Positions 47,533 through 57,763 of a stretch of 64,000 bases of DNA are shown piece by piece. Under the pieces are notes generated by a model, which was not told the DNA's origin, made no database searches, and saw only the letters and a program-made list of their open reading frames with translations. Origin of the DNA: Artemisia argyi (lineage: Eukaryota; Streptophyta; Magnoliopsida; Asterales; Asteraceae); NCBI GenBank assembly GCA_030686995.1, contig CM060702.1:69717440-69781439 (forward strand). The letters run 5' to 3'. A program made the position numbers and the translations under genes. Within the stretch, counting starts at the first letter, position 1; every line of letters begins with the position of its first letter.

Positions 47533-48365
47533 ATGATATTACCTCCATATGTCGAGCTGACCGCCATTATCGTTGGTTTTGCTGGATTTTCGTATTCATC
47601 GGTGTCAAAGCTGGCACCTTTTTCGTTCCAGAGAGTGAATCTGAGTGTATACCCTATGTATTTAAAAGACCATGGCAGTTATTATTGCTGCAAGTTTTCA
47701 TATCAGGGATAGGATAATGAAGCTTACTCTAGGCTCCGGAGTATGATATCTCTCTACAGTCACACAACCATCTTTTGAGTCGCGTTTCCAATTTGTCGTA
47801 CGTCTCAGACGTATTGAACGCGCCCGATATAATCTAGAATTAGAAATGTACGATTACAATGGATACTAAACATGTGTCACTCATGAATCTTATATGTACC
47901 TGTCAGTATGGTATCGTTATTGTCGGTCCGTGCATCAGCTTCGTTATACGCGGAAAAGTTAAAGTGATGTGCGGGAACCCGTTTCCACCAAATGGCTGCA
48001 AGTCAGTGAACCTTCCTAGTATGAGTGTTAGATGGTTTGGCAAGGTCCGCATCATCTTTTGGTGTCTTGCAAGCCGAATCCGGTGATCGTGTACGTGCCA
48101 TTTATCTGAAGTGTGTTGTCGAAACGCACTCTTTCACGCGCTTTCACGTTTGCCTGTATTGCTCCTCCCGGTAATGCATAAGATCAAAGCAAAAACCAAA
48201 TGTCATCTCTGGTGGCTGTAACGGTCCGCTTGCAATACACTCTGACGTGTATAGCTTTGCCAATATCTGATGGTTTCATATTTGCTACCCCTACAGTTTC
48301 TAATTGTGTAACCAGCCGTTTTCCGACAGATTTTGCAATCGCAGCTAGTACAACACTATGTGACA
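47533..48365 (-). pseudogene. RPA large-subunit-like (Helitron-associated) pseudogene
   Basis: The start M is at 48365-48363 (MSHSVVLAAIAKSVGKRL). OB-fold pieces in RPA order are SDIGKAIHVRVY, GGAIQANVKAR, RFDNTLQINGTYTITGFG, GRFTDLQPFGGNGFPH, YNEADARTDNNDTILT, then across a GT-AG intron (about 47836-47876) DYIGRVQYV, and later FTLWNEKGASFDTDEYENPA and PTIMAVSSTYGG. These match DNA-binding domains A and B of plant RPA1-like proteins, which plant Helitrons are known to encode. Stops and at least two frameshifts make it non-functional. The retained intron shows it is not a processed copy. Confidence 0.75.
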
Positions 48366-50090
48366 TTTTCCTGCAAACCCATGAATAGATCACATCAGTT
48401 AATATGTATACATAGATGGATCCAGCAACTGAAGAGCATATGCAAAAAAAAACCTATAATTACACGGTCCATGTAATCAGCTAATCCATAGTATTCGTCG
48501 TTACCGAGATCTAGCCTAGTATATATTTACCTGGATGCAACAAACAATTTATCTAGCACTTGGCTTATACAAACCCTTTTTCACGGATCAATACGACGTT
48601 CCAACAGGGGTGTAATAAATTTCGTTTGCATCGTTCCATGGCGTGGTTGCGTGTCAGAGGTTGCTGAGGCAAGCGATTCACGGACTCTACCATCCTTCCA
48701 CTTTCCATATCATCCCAAGCAAGTAAAACGCACCCTATAACATTTATGAGATCAGTAACTATGATCCGACCCTATCAACAGTTTATGATCAGAGGTTATA
48801 AACATATTTATCACTACTGTTTATAGCAGCCTATAAATTCAGTTTATGCAAATACGACAACAGTAGTATGAAAGTAAATGTGTACCGTTGGGCAATATTT
48901 GAGTTCGCAAGCAACCATGTGAGCACACCATTATCCATTAGAAGTGACCGACCTTTCTTGTGTCCTGCACAATTTGAAACCATCCAAGGTTGTGTTATAA
49001 ATAATTTCTGACCAATATCATTATGAAGAAGTTTGATAAAATTAAGATTATATAAACCTCGCTGGAGATTCACATTTAGTGTCACCTTAGAGTTCCCGAT
49101 TCTAACAGAAAAAGATAGTTATTATTGGATCACTGGGCTTACGAAACAAATGGGATGCGAGCAAAGCATCTAAAAATAATGCAGACTCATACCTGTAACA
49201 ACCTTGTGCGGAGCAAGTGACAGCAGACGAAACTGGTAAATGACGATCTCCAACCACGCATAAACTACCCTCCATCCAAGAGATGCTTTTATTTCAGTCA
49301 AAGCTTTCACTGCACGTGATCAAATTATCTCAAATAAGATATGTTGTACATAATCTCTTCTATTTTCTGTTTTTTTTTTTTTACTTATGAGCTTATTAAG
49401 ATATGACATACATAAAAAGGCCATAAGCTCAAAAATAAGCCAAAACAAAATAGTCCTGAACATAAGCTTAAACAAACATCCCTTACAATTTTCCACCTGA
49501 CATTTCATAGAACAAAAAAAACAAAAGTATCACCACATTTTTCACCCAGACATTTAGTCAAACATTTGGAGTGCAACCAGTTTCTTTTACCAAAACAACA
49601 CCAAATTACATACACCTTTAAACTTTTCAATACCCTTTATCCAAGAATCATATGAAAGAAAACCACAAAGTTAAACATAAATACACCAAGATCTACCAAT
49701 TAACACAGCGTTTCAACCAAATCTTCAAATCCTCGAAATGGCAACAAAACAGCCCCTGTTATGACATTAATAACAACCACCAAACAACCCATATATTGAC
49801 AGCAAGGACCACCTTAAACACTTATAATTCAAAATAGATAATCGGCCAAAATACGCGTACCTTAAAAACAGTATCGAAGCCACCTTAAACACAAATCTCC
49901 CAAAAATAAGGTATGGCAGATGTTGATGCAGCGTGAGGTCGGTAGGTTCTGGAGATCTGTGGAAATCTCTATATGTGTGTGTATACTTACCTAGAAGCCG
50001 TTTATCTTTTGGGTTGGGTTAGGCGGAGCAGAAAGTTGCAGAAAAACTGGGCTAGAGAAGGGCGGGCTTGGGCTAAAGGAGGGCTGGTGG
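48366..50090 (-). other. 5' region of the RPA-like unit
   Basis: Contains minus-strand open pieces (for example AGHKKGRSLLMDNGVLTWLL, about 48895-48970) without a recognised domain. It ends in the GC-rich leader next to the E2F-like site at 50091. Confidence 0.35.
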
Positions 50091-50104
50091 TTTTGGCGGG
50101 AAAA
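50091..50104. promoter_or_regulatory. Consensus E2F site
   Basis: TTTTGGCGGGAAAA matches the E2F consensus TTTSGCGSGAAA exactly. It is followed by ACGGCGTCGT. The same pair of motifs is at 57266 in the second unit. E2F sites are known in promoters of plant S-phase genes, RPA among them. Confidence 0.65.
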
Positions 50105-50138
50105 AGGCAGGGCAAAACGGCGTCGTAACGCACCATAA

Positions 50139-50141
<3 letters not shown>

Positions 50142-50232
<91 letters not shown>
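50142..50232. repeat. (TA)n microsatellite
   Basis: About 45 TA units; it continues as (AT)n at 50410-50439 beyond the inserted MITE. Confidence 0.95.
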
Positions 50233-50234
<2 letters not shown>

Positions 50235-50405
50235 GTTTTTCTAACATGTGCCCTAGGACACATGTTAAGCACAACAAAAAGTACATAAAAGTACTCATGG
50301 ACCCACACAAAAGTACAGACAAGTGTACTTTTGTATGTCCTTTTTCGTGGGTCCCATGGTACTTTTTGTGTGCTTAACATGTGCCCTAGGGCACATGTTA
50401 GAAAA

Positions 50406-50409
<4 letters not shown>
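50233..50409. mobile_element. MITE inserted in a (TA)n tract
   Basis: A 177-bp element with TIRs of about 50 bp starting GGGTTTTTCTAACATGTG, lying within a TA microsatellite. This is the target choice known for Micron-like elements. Each TIR contains its own palindrome around CCCTAGG. The right one (50377-50402) is perfect over 26 bp, the left one has one mismatch. Confidence 0.85.
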
Positions 50410-50439
<30 letters not shown>

Positions 50440-50442
<3 letters not shown>

Positions 50443-51120
50443 CTTTTTTGAGCAAAGAATTAGAATATAATTCATACATATCTATAATGGAGCAAAGAAT
50501 TAGAATTAGATTTGACTGTGATGCAGATGTTTGTTTGAATCACGTGTCGCTTATTTCATTCCTTATTCTGAGAGTGAAATAAATTTCTAATTCAACTATT
50601 TCACTGAAACAATTACTGTATATTTTTTGTGGCTCCTCTATTTTTTAAAACCAATTTCAAGTCTTAGGGTGTGTTTGGTTAAAATGCTAACAAATTTAAT
50701 AGACCAAAATATTAGGGTGTGTTTGATACACAACTATTGGAATCAATGAATCACAATTATTATCGTTGCGACTGTTTGGTTACTAAGTTGGGGAATCAAA
50801 CTATCATTTTATACCATGCACTCGTAGACACCTTTTCTAATTGATTCCTGTCAGACCCACCATTAACATGTGAATTATTTTTCCGATGCAAAAGTCACCT
50901 TCTTTTCTTCATTTCAATATTTTATTTTTTTGAGACCCACCACTAACATGTGAAAATCACGCCCTAAACCTAAAGTTCACAACAAACAATAGAAATAAAA
51001 TCGGTATCTTTAATCTCATACTACCCTATAATCATTGTCATACCAATTGTGATTCCGGATAGCATAACAAACGCACGCTTAAAGAGCAAAGGCCTCGCTA
51101 GGGTCCGTACTCAATTTCTA
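50440..51120. other. Intergenic DNA with a possible hAT-type MITE
   Basis: AGGGTGTGTTTGATAC (about 50694) and AACAAACGCACGCT (about 51066) are partly inverted, with pairing internal words (TTGGAATCA, TGATTCC). No target duplication was confirmed. Confidence 0.4.
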
Positions 51121-51125
51121 TACCA

Positions 51126-51135
51126 TTATATATAG
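51126..51135 (+). promoter_or_regulatory. Putative TATA box of the RNase H-domain gene
   Basis: TTATATATAG lies about 85 bp upstream of the start codon at 51216. Confidence 0.5.
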
Positions 51136-51215
51136 GCCAGATTAGTTCTATTCTAAGCCACCTTCTTTAACATACCATTTGTAACTTTTAGCCCTAAAAT
51201 TTAAGAAACATAACC

Positions 51216-52085
51216 ATGGGTGCTGCTAAAAGCACCTCTAGAACTAATGGGACTAACCAAGAGGAAGAGGAACGCAAGCAAAAGTCTAGTATTGTGGTCC
51301 GGGCAGCCGCTACAATTGCCGTTGTGGGCCTAACTGCTTGGGTGATTTCCGACAACACATATACCCAAGAGGAAGAGGAAGTGGTCGAGGCAGTCGCTAC
51401 AATTGCCGCTGTGGGCTTAGTTGCTTGGGGTATCTCCATAATGCTTTTATTTTTGGTAAAGATGATCTCCAGAATGCTTTCTGAATCCTCTTACGTGCCT
51501 GAAGGATTTTCTCAAACAAGCGATGCCACTTGGTCTCCTCCACCTCACGGTCGTTTAAAATTGAACACCGATGGTACATGTCGCCCAGACGAAGTTAACA
51601 ATAATACGAATGTGGATTTGGATGGAGATTCTGTTAAACGTGGTCCCGCGGGGTATGGGGGAATTCTTGGAGATCATAATGGCAAATGGCGTCGAGGTTT
51701 TACCGGGTACATTGGTGTGACGGATATTCTTACTGCTGAGTTGCATGGAATTCTGAAAGGCTTGGAGTTTTTGGATAAACTTCGCTACAAAGGAGCTATT
51801 CTTGAAACCGACAATGAAGCTGCTTATAAGTGGCTCATTCAACCGTACAAAAAATGTAGCAAAAGTCAAATCGTCAAAGATTCTTGGCCCATCATCGAGA
51901 AGTGTAGGCAGCTAGTTGCCAAGAACAATATAAAAATCAACGACCCTGTTACAAGACGTGCCAACAAATGTGCTGACAAGCTGGCCGATGTTGCCATAGA
52001 TCATGAGAATAAAGTGAAGTATATGGAAATCGAAGATCTTCCTGATGAGATATTAGCCGCTTATTTGACAGACAGGGGTTTTTAA
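51216..52085 (+). CDS. RNase H-domain protein with myristoylation motif and membrane anchor (289 aa)
   Basis: Single exon; the start AACCATGGG is in good context. The N-terminus MGAAKS fits the N-myristoylation pattern (Gly2, Ser6). Two tandem copies of a hydrophobic block follow: ATIAVVGLTAWVIS (32-45) and ATIAAVGLVAWGIS (61-74). The second runs into IMLLFLV, so one or two membrane segments are likely. The RNase H-like domain (about 106-262; plant RVT_3 type, usually retroelement-derived) keeps all four acidic positions: Asp119 in LNTDG, Glu175 in TAELHG, Asp199 in ETDNEAA and Asp254 in RANKCADKLAD. Proteins of this type are common in plants but their cellular roles are mostly unknown. The open, complete frame suggests selection. 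It may cleave RNA-DNA hybrids near a membrane; that role is inference. Confidence 0.9.
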   Translation: MGAAKSTSRTNGTNQEEEERKQKSSIVVRAAATIAVVGLTAWVISDNTYTQEEEEVVEAVATIAAVGLVAWGISIMLLFLVKMISRMLSESSYVPEGFSQTSDATWSPPPHGRLKLNTDGTCRPDEVNNNTNVDLDGDSVKRGPAGYGGILGDHNGKWRRGFTGYIGVTDILTAELHGILKGLEFLDKLRYKGAILETDNEAAYKWLIQPYKKCSKSQIVKDSWPIIEKCRQLVAKNNIKINDPVTRRANKCADKLADVAIDHENKVKYMEIEDLPDEILAAYLTDRGF

Positions 52086-52363
52086 AAGCCTCGCAATAAG
52101 CGGAAATAAGGGTTTAGGCCCACTTATATTAAGTGGAAAAGAAACACATTCTAAGTTTAATTGTTGAAACTCCGTTGATTAATCACAATTTCCTTTTAAG
52201 TCAGGTGGTGCCTTTTTATTTTTTATTTTTTATTTTTCTTTCTTTTCGTGGAGTACTAGTCTGCTATGGAGTACTTGGGTTACAATCTCACAACGTCAAT
52301 TTCTATCTTTAATATGTTTAATTAAGCCGCCGTGTTGCGGGCGGGCCTGTTTCTTTTCGTGAT

Positions 52364-52395
<32 letters not shown>

Positions 52396-52730
52396 CTGAT
52401 GAGATATTAGCCGCTTATTTGACAGATAGGGGTTTTTAAGAGCCTCGCAATAAGCGGAAATAAGGGCTTAGGCCCACTTATATTAAGTGGAAAATAAACA
52501 CATTCTAAGTTTAATTGTTGAAACTCCGTTGATTAATCACAATTTCCTTTTAAGTCAGGTGGTGCCTTTTATTTTTTATTTTTATTTTTCTTTCTTTTCG
52601 TGGAGTACTAGTCTGCTATGGAGTACTTGGGTTACAAACTCACAACGTCAATTTCTATCTTTAGTATGTTTAATTAATAACGAGAATGGCGTCGGCCGCT
52701 GTGTTGCGGGCGGGCCTTTTTTTTCATGAT
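52055..52730 (+). repeat. Tandem duplication of the RNase H gene's 3' end
   Basis: The segment from CTGATGAGATATTAGCC to the T-run (about 52053-52395) is repeated at about 52397-52755. It includes the last 13 or so codons, the stop, the 3' untranslated region and the GC-rich motif. Copies differ by a few bases (ACAGACAGG/ACAGATAGG). The second copy has AACGAGAATGGCGTCG before the GC motif that the first lacks. Confidence 0.85.
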
Positions 52731-52755
52731 GTTTTTTTTTTTTTTTTTTTGGGCG

Positions 52756-55700
52756 GGCCAATTTTACAGTGTTCGTGTGGGTTTCGGGGCGGGTATTTTT
52801 AAAAGGAAAGGGGAAAAACATAAGAAAGGCAAAAAACCTAAATAAAATGAAAATGGCTCATAAAACAATTGAAATAAAGCTAAAGTTCATGACCTCAGTT
52901 GTGTAAAGTAAACTAAAACCCAAATCTCAATTTGTAACAGACAATCTTCAGTTCTATCATGCATCTTAAAATGCTGAATAACCACTCACTTATATTTTGA
53001 ACTTCAATGGGCTGGTAGGTTGGTCTACTCGAAACAAAAGCTTGATCAAATCTTATCTCCTCTAATCTTTTCATTGACATAAACCGTCTCTGCACCAAAT
53101 ACATGAAGTTTTATCATCAACTCAGTTTTTTTTAAGGAGGCAATGATTTTATTATAAACAGGAACATAGAAGATACAAATCGCATGGACTTCCTATTATA
53201 AAAGATCAGTGAATATTGAGAGATTTAATTTCTAACACATACATATTCTATTATAAAAAGGCCTTTTAGATAGGGCAGGTCCCAAGCAATCATAAGAAAG
53301 GAGATGAATGTTTACCGTGTGTCAATGCGCATAAATTATTTGTTTCCTGCTTAATATATCTAATAAAAGCAAACTTACTTGCATAAAGGCAGTGTAGTGG
53401 CCGCAAACCATCTCGCTTAACGGCTAAGCTCTTCACCATAATCTTCTTACCGCCATTTTTCTAAAAATCTCTAAATAAGTTCAGACACATACTTTGAATA
53501 TTGCAGTTAGAATAAATAAGTAATACATGATTCTTGTGTATGGTTCGCAAACCTGACATTGGTTTTTTTTAAGCGCCGAAGTTCGATATTCCTGTTAAGA
53601 ACTCATGAGGACCGTTATCTGCACCACAAAGTCTTTCTTCAACATTATGTTTATGTAGAAAAACAAATGCAGCATGTAGATGCTGAGGGGCCTCTTTTCA
53701 AGGGAGTCATGGACGCGCGCCAATGAAGATTTGAAAAGACTAAGGCTCACAGCTAATGGTTCTTCAAAACGGACTGGTGTACTCATTGGTCTGCAATTTC
53801 AAAAAAATAATATGAACTGAAATAAAACATGAGAACATATATATTTTGGTTGACTTCACACCTAGCGGTACATTTGGCACATCAGGGGTAAGTATTGCAA
53901 CAAATGCAAGAAACACCTTCGGCAAGATGCTACTGTCAACAATTGCATGATTTATTATACTTTGACCCGTATGAAGGCAGATTAGTACAAATTTTATCTG
54001 TAGTAGTATAGGCCGTACTTCAATATCCGAAAAAAATGTTCACCAGGTTATTACGTCTTTGTGTTGTTACTATGTACCAGGTAGCAACGCATCATGTAAA
54101 ACGGGTAAATAGAAACATGAGATTTGTCAAAATCCTCTCCTTCACCCATACGAATATAACGGCAAACCTGCAAAATCAAAATACGAAAACTGAAATCGAA
54201 AGCAAAACTGCCATTCTTTGTTGTTGCCATGCGTACCGCTAGAATTTTTTTTGTGAACCTTCGTTAATACCTACAATAGAAGAATGGCAGTTTCATTCTA
54301 AGGTTGCATTTTTTGCTTCCAAAATGCAACCGTCTTTGGCGTCATCCTCAGCCTCTTCTTTAGCTTCCAAATCAATCAGGCTCAAGCTTTTCTACTCCAC
54401 ATCCAAGTGGTGTAACCATTTCTAAACCTACAAAAAAATAGAAAATTTGATCTCAAGATTCCAAACACTCAAGCATCTTTGATTGGTTATTTTACATGAT
54501 CACCCACTTTTGTTTTCAATATAAAAAACCAAAATAATAAAGACACAAAACCAATAGCCTTTATATCACAAAATTCGGCTTTACTGCCCTAAACCACATA
54601 TATTCCACACACGCAATAAGCGTTAGCACATCCGGATCAATATCCAAGAACAATTCATATAAAGACATATTTACTTACATATAGCTACAGGTTGTTGAGT
54701 AGCGGTATCTATAAAAGCATCATTAAGAAAAATATAATTCCTTACAACTAAAATTCAAAAGTGTGCCTAGTACCTTTTTTCTTAGCTCGAAGGCGGTGTC
54801 ATTGAGAACAGTGTTGTTCGAGATCCCATGCCAAATAGGGAAGCCAAAGTCTTGAAGGTCCTGGCAACGTAGAATGAATTAAAATACACACATTTTTAAT
54901 GCATTTGCGGCAACAATAAAGAACAATATCATAATATATAAATTTATTAATGGAATAAACATACACTAAAGAGTAGCTGAAAGGCCTTACACAACTTCCA
55001 ACCCACATCTCACTAAGAATGAACAAATATGGGGAAAAACAAAGGGTGGTTCCTAATACATCATGTTCATGTACGTTTATGCCTATGTGACTTAGCTGCC
55101 TCGTTGTACTTCTTACACACCGACCCTTTCTCAAACTTTAAACCCTTGCATATTGTTGGTCACAAATGCAGTTGTAGAAAAAAAATATGGTATGTGTATA
55201 GGTGAAGGTACTGATAAACTAAAAGGTGTGTGGATAAAAAAATGATGTGCTTCTTTGTTTGGTTACTACTGATGCTTTTTGATGTGGTTCAAAGCGCACA
55301 CAAAACTATACTTGCTGGTATTATGTCGACTTGCGAGTACGGACATTTCCATCTATAACTTAATACCATGATAACATAATTTAAAGACATTTACCTTTCG
55401 TTTCACTCTTAGTTCGACATTAATTCTATATACTGTATCGTACGCTACTGCTTTCAAAAAGGAAAAAAAATCAAACCTTATACCCGTTATTGGTTCTGCA
55501 AATTGCCCTGCTTCATCCGTTAATCACCAAAAAGGCAGAGAACTTTCCAAATTCCAAATTGGTGTTCAAAGGGCCCAAAATAGTAGTTTAATGTCTGATT
55601 TATATGATCATTCCTATTTGGTAGAAGATTATATCATCCAAATGGAGTAGTTTCTATATCATCCATCAACTCATTTCTACGCAACTACCTAGCTACGGCC

Positions 55701-57345
55701 ATCATGCACTATAATATTAATATTGGTGTAAAGTCTATAACATATCAATAGCTGTACTGCTTGTACAACAACTTATTTTTAGCTTCCTACTGTTTTGCCT
55801 AAAAAAATGACCATTGTCATATGCGATTTAATCTGGGATCATACAAAAAGTAACATAAGCTTTCAAAGAAGAATATAAGTTTGAGTGAATAAGAAAGGCA
55901 CAACCTTCTCTTATGGGCTGTAAACTCCCATGGTTGCAAGCAAAATAAGCTGGCAAGGCAAGGTGGAAACGATCTCAGTTTTAATCGAACCCCCAAATGC
56001 ACCCATTTCTTTATCCAAATGCAACGACTTCAGCCAACATTTCAGCATCCAAATCAATCCTTCTTTTCAGAACCACGTATTAGCATGTAAACACCGTGAC
56101 TCCAGCCGCCCAAAATTGACCTGCAAGTAGCAAATGAGAGATTATGAGTTAGAAGCATTCGACAAAATTCTTTAAAGTTGCATATAAAATTGAACCGAGA
56201 AGTAATGTATACTATCAGTTAAAGATGTAACTCTGCCATTTCATCTGTAACAACACCAAATAAGGAAGGATTAAAATAATCTAAACCATCTGCCATATCC
56301 TGTATGCATCAGTCCAAAAACATAAAACCAAATGAGTCCACTTACCTTGGGTGGCTGAGCAACTTCGTTTGTTATTGGTATGTGAGGAGACGGGATCCTT
56401 ATCTTGAAAATAATTAGTATAACCCAATCCATCTGTTATATCTTATATGAATAAAACTTGAGCTAAGAGTTATAATTTGTTAGAGAACTACAATGAGGAA
56501 AACTCACCCGAGAACCCTTATACCCCTCAAGCACATATCACAAACATCGTACATCTTCACCGACCTAAACAGAAAAACCCCAAAAGCATCACCAAACACT
56601 AAACAGACATTTAAAATTAATCAAAAGGTTAAACCTCACTAAAAAATTTGTACATCGTCTAACTATAAAACACATCTAAAGAATAAAGCACTAAATGGGG
56701 CAAATCATATTAACTGCAAGTGAGTGAGCGACTATTGTGATTATATATTCTAGCAATATGCAAACAATAATGATCAAAATAAAACTTACCACAAACCGAA
56801 TTCTCTCAATCCTTTCATCAAACACTTGGCAGGAGACAAATGTAACATGAAGAAACCCACTTCCCAATTCACCTTCAAGCTCAAACACTTAATCCCAACT
56901 TCAAAGCAGCCAAATTTACATGTATCTTTACTCTTTTGCAAACTCTTATCACCGCCATAACCCGAATTCACCACGAAGATCAGCAACCTCCACCATTATT
57001 GATCCTTCCCTGCTAGTAAGGATTGATCCTTCCCTGCTAGTAAGGGTTTTGATGATGATCTGAAGAAAGACTAAAAGAGATTTAGGATCGATCTCATTAT
57101 TACTCCAACTGTGTGTGTTTAGGTAAGGGTGATGGAAGAGTCTTCTGGAAAATGGTGGAATATTCAATACCCCGTTCTCTAACTAAGTAACGTTTTAGAT
57201 CATACACAAAACATTGAACTGGATTAGAAGGCCCAAAAAATCAGGTTAACAACCTGGGCCAGAGTTTTTGGCGGGAAAATGGAATGGCGGGGAACTGGGG
57301 GTGACGCAATACGGCGTCGTTTGTGTTGTGAATTATATAAACGAG
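52756..57345 (-). mobile_element. Second Helitron-like unit with exon-like fragments
   Basis: It is bounded by GC-rich motifs (52695 and about 57350) and has an E2F site at its right end, as in the first unit. Minus-strand pieces with splice-like edges include YIRMGEGEDFDKSHVSIYPF (about 54095-54160), STPVRFEEPLAVSLSLFKSS (about 53728-53786) and KKIMVKSLAVKRDGLRPLHC (about 53400-53457). None is recognised. On the plus strand near 53894, YCNKCKKHLRQDATVNNC resembles a zinc-ribbon remnant. Element ends (TC...CTRR) were not established, so the Helitron label is tentative. Confidence 0.4.
57266..57279. promoter_or_regulatory. Consensus E2F site (second copy)
   Basis: TTTTGGCGGGAAAA, followed about 30 bp later by ACGGCGTCGT, the same arrangement as at 50091-50104. 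A second GGCGGGGAA-like word follows at 57286. Confidence 0.65.
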
Positions 57346-57678
57346 GATGGCGACGGTCGCCGCATTGCGAGCGTGCCTGTTTATCATCTTCGTTCGTTTA
57401 TCTGCGTTTTATTTTTGTCGGGTTATTTTTCGTATAAGTAAAGTTAAATATTTTGTTTTTTTAGTTGGTTTGTTCATAACATACGTTCAATTACTGTTTT
57501 TCATGGTATGTTATAGTCGGATCATTGTTGGTATTTGTGTTTTCAGTAGTTGTATTTCGCAGACGTTATTGTTTACTTTGTCATTTTTTTTCCAATGGTT
57601 GTTTTTTGTTTCTTTTGGTTAGTGCATAGGCAAACTATAAGTAAAGTTAAATATTTTGTTTTTTGTTTCTTTTGGTTA
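57346..57678. other. DNA between the second unit and the rearranged LTR element
   Basis: A 91-codon hydrophobic frame at 57347-57622 overlaps the GC-rich terminus and is unlikely to be a gene. AAGTAAAGTTAAATATTTTG occurs twice (about 57437 and 57641) as a short direct repeat. Confidence 0.4.
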
Positions 57679-57763
57679 GTGTTAAATGACCCCTAACTTG
57701 TATTTTGACTAGAATAAAAGCGCATTTGCTTGAGGACAAGCAAATCTCAAGTGTAAGGGTATA

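Noticed and set aside
49991..50479. 162-codon minus-strand open frame
   Set aside because: Most of it is a translated TA microsatellite (IYIYIY) joined to the MITE and a GC-rich leader.
57347..57622. Hydrophobic 91-codon plus-strand frame
   Set aside because: It begins in the GC-rich terminal motif, has no recognised domain, and T-rich DNA yields hydrophobic codons by chance.
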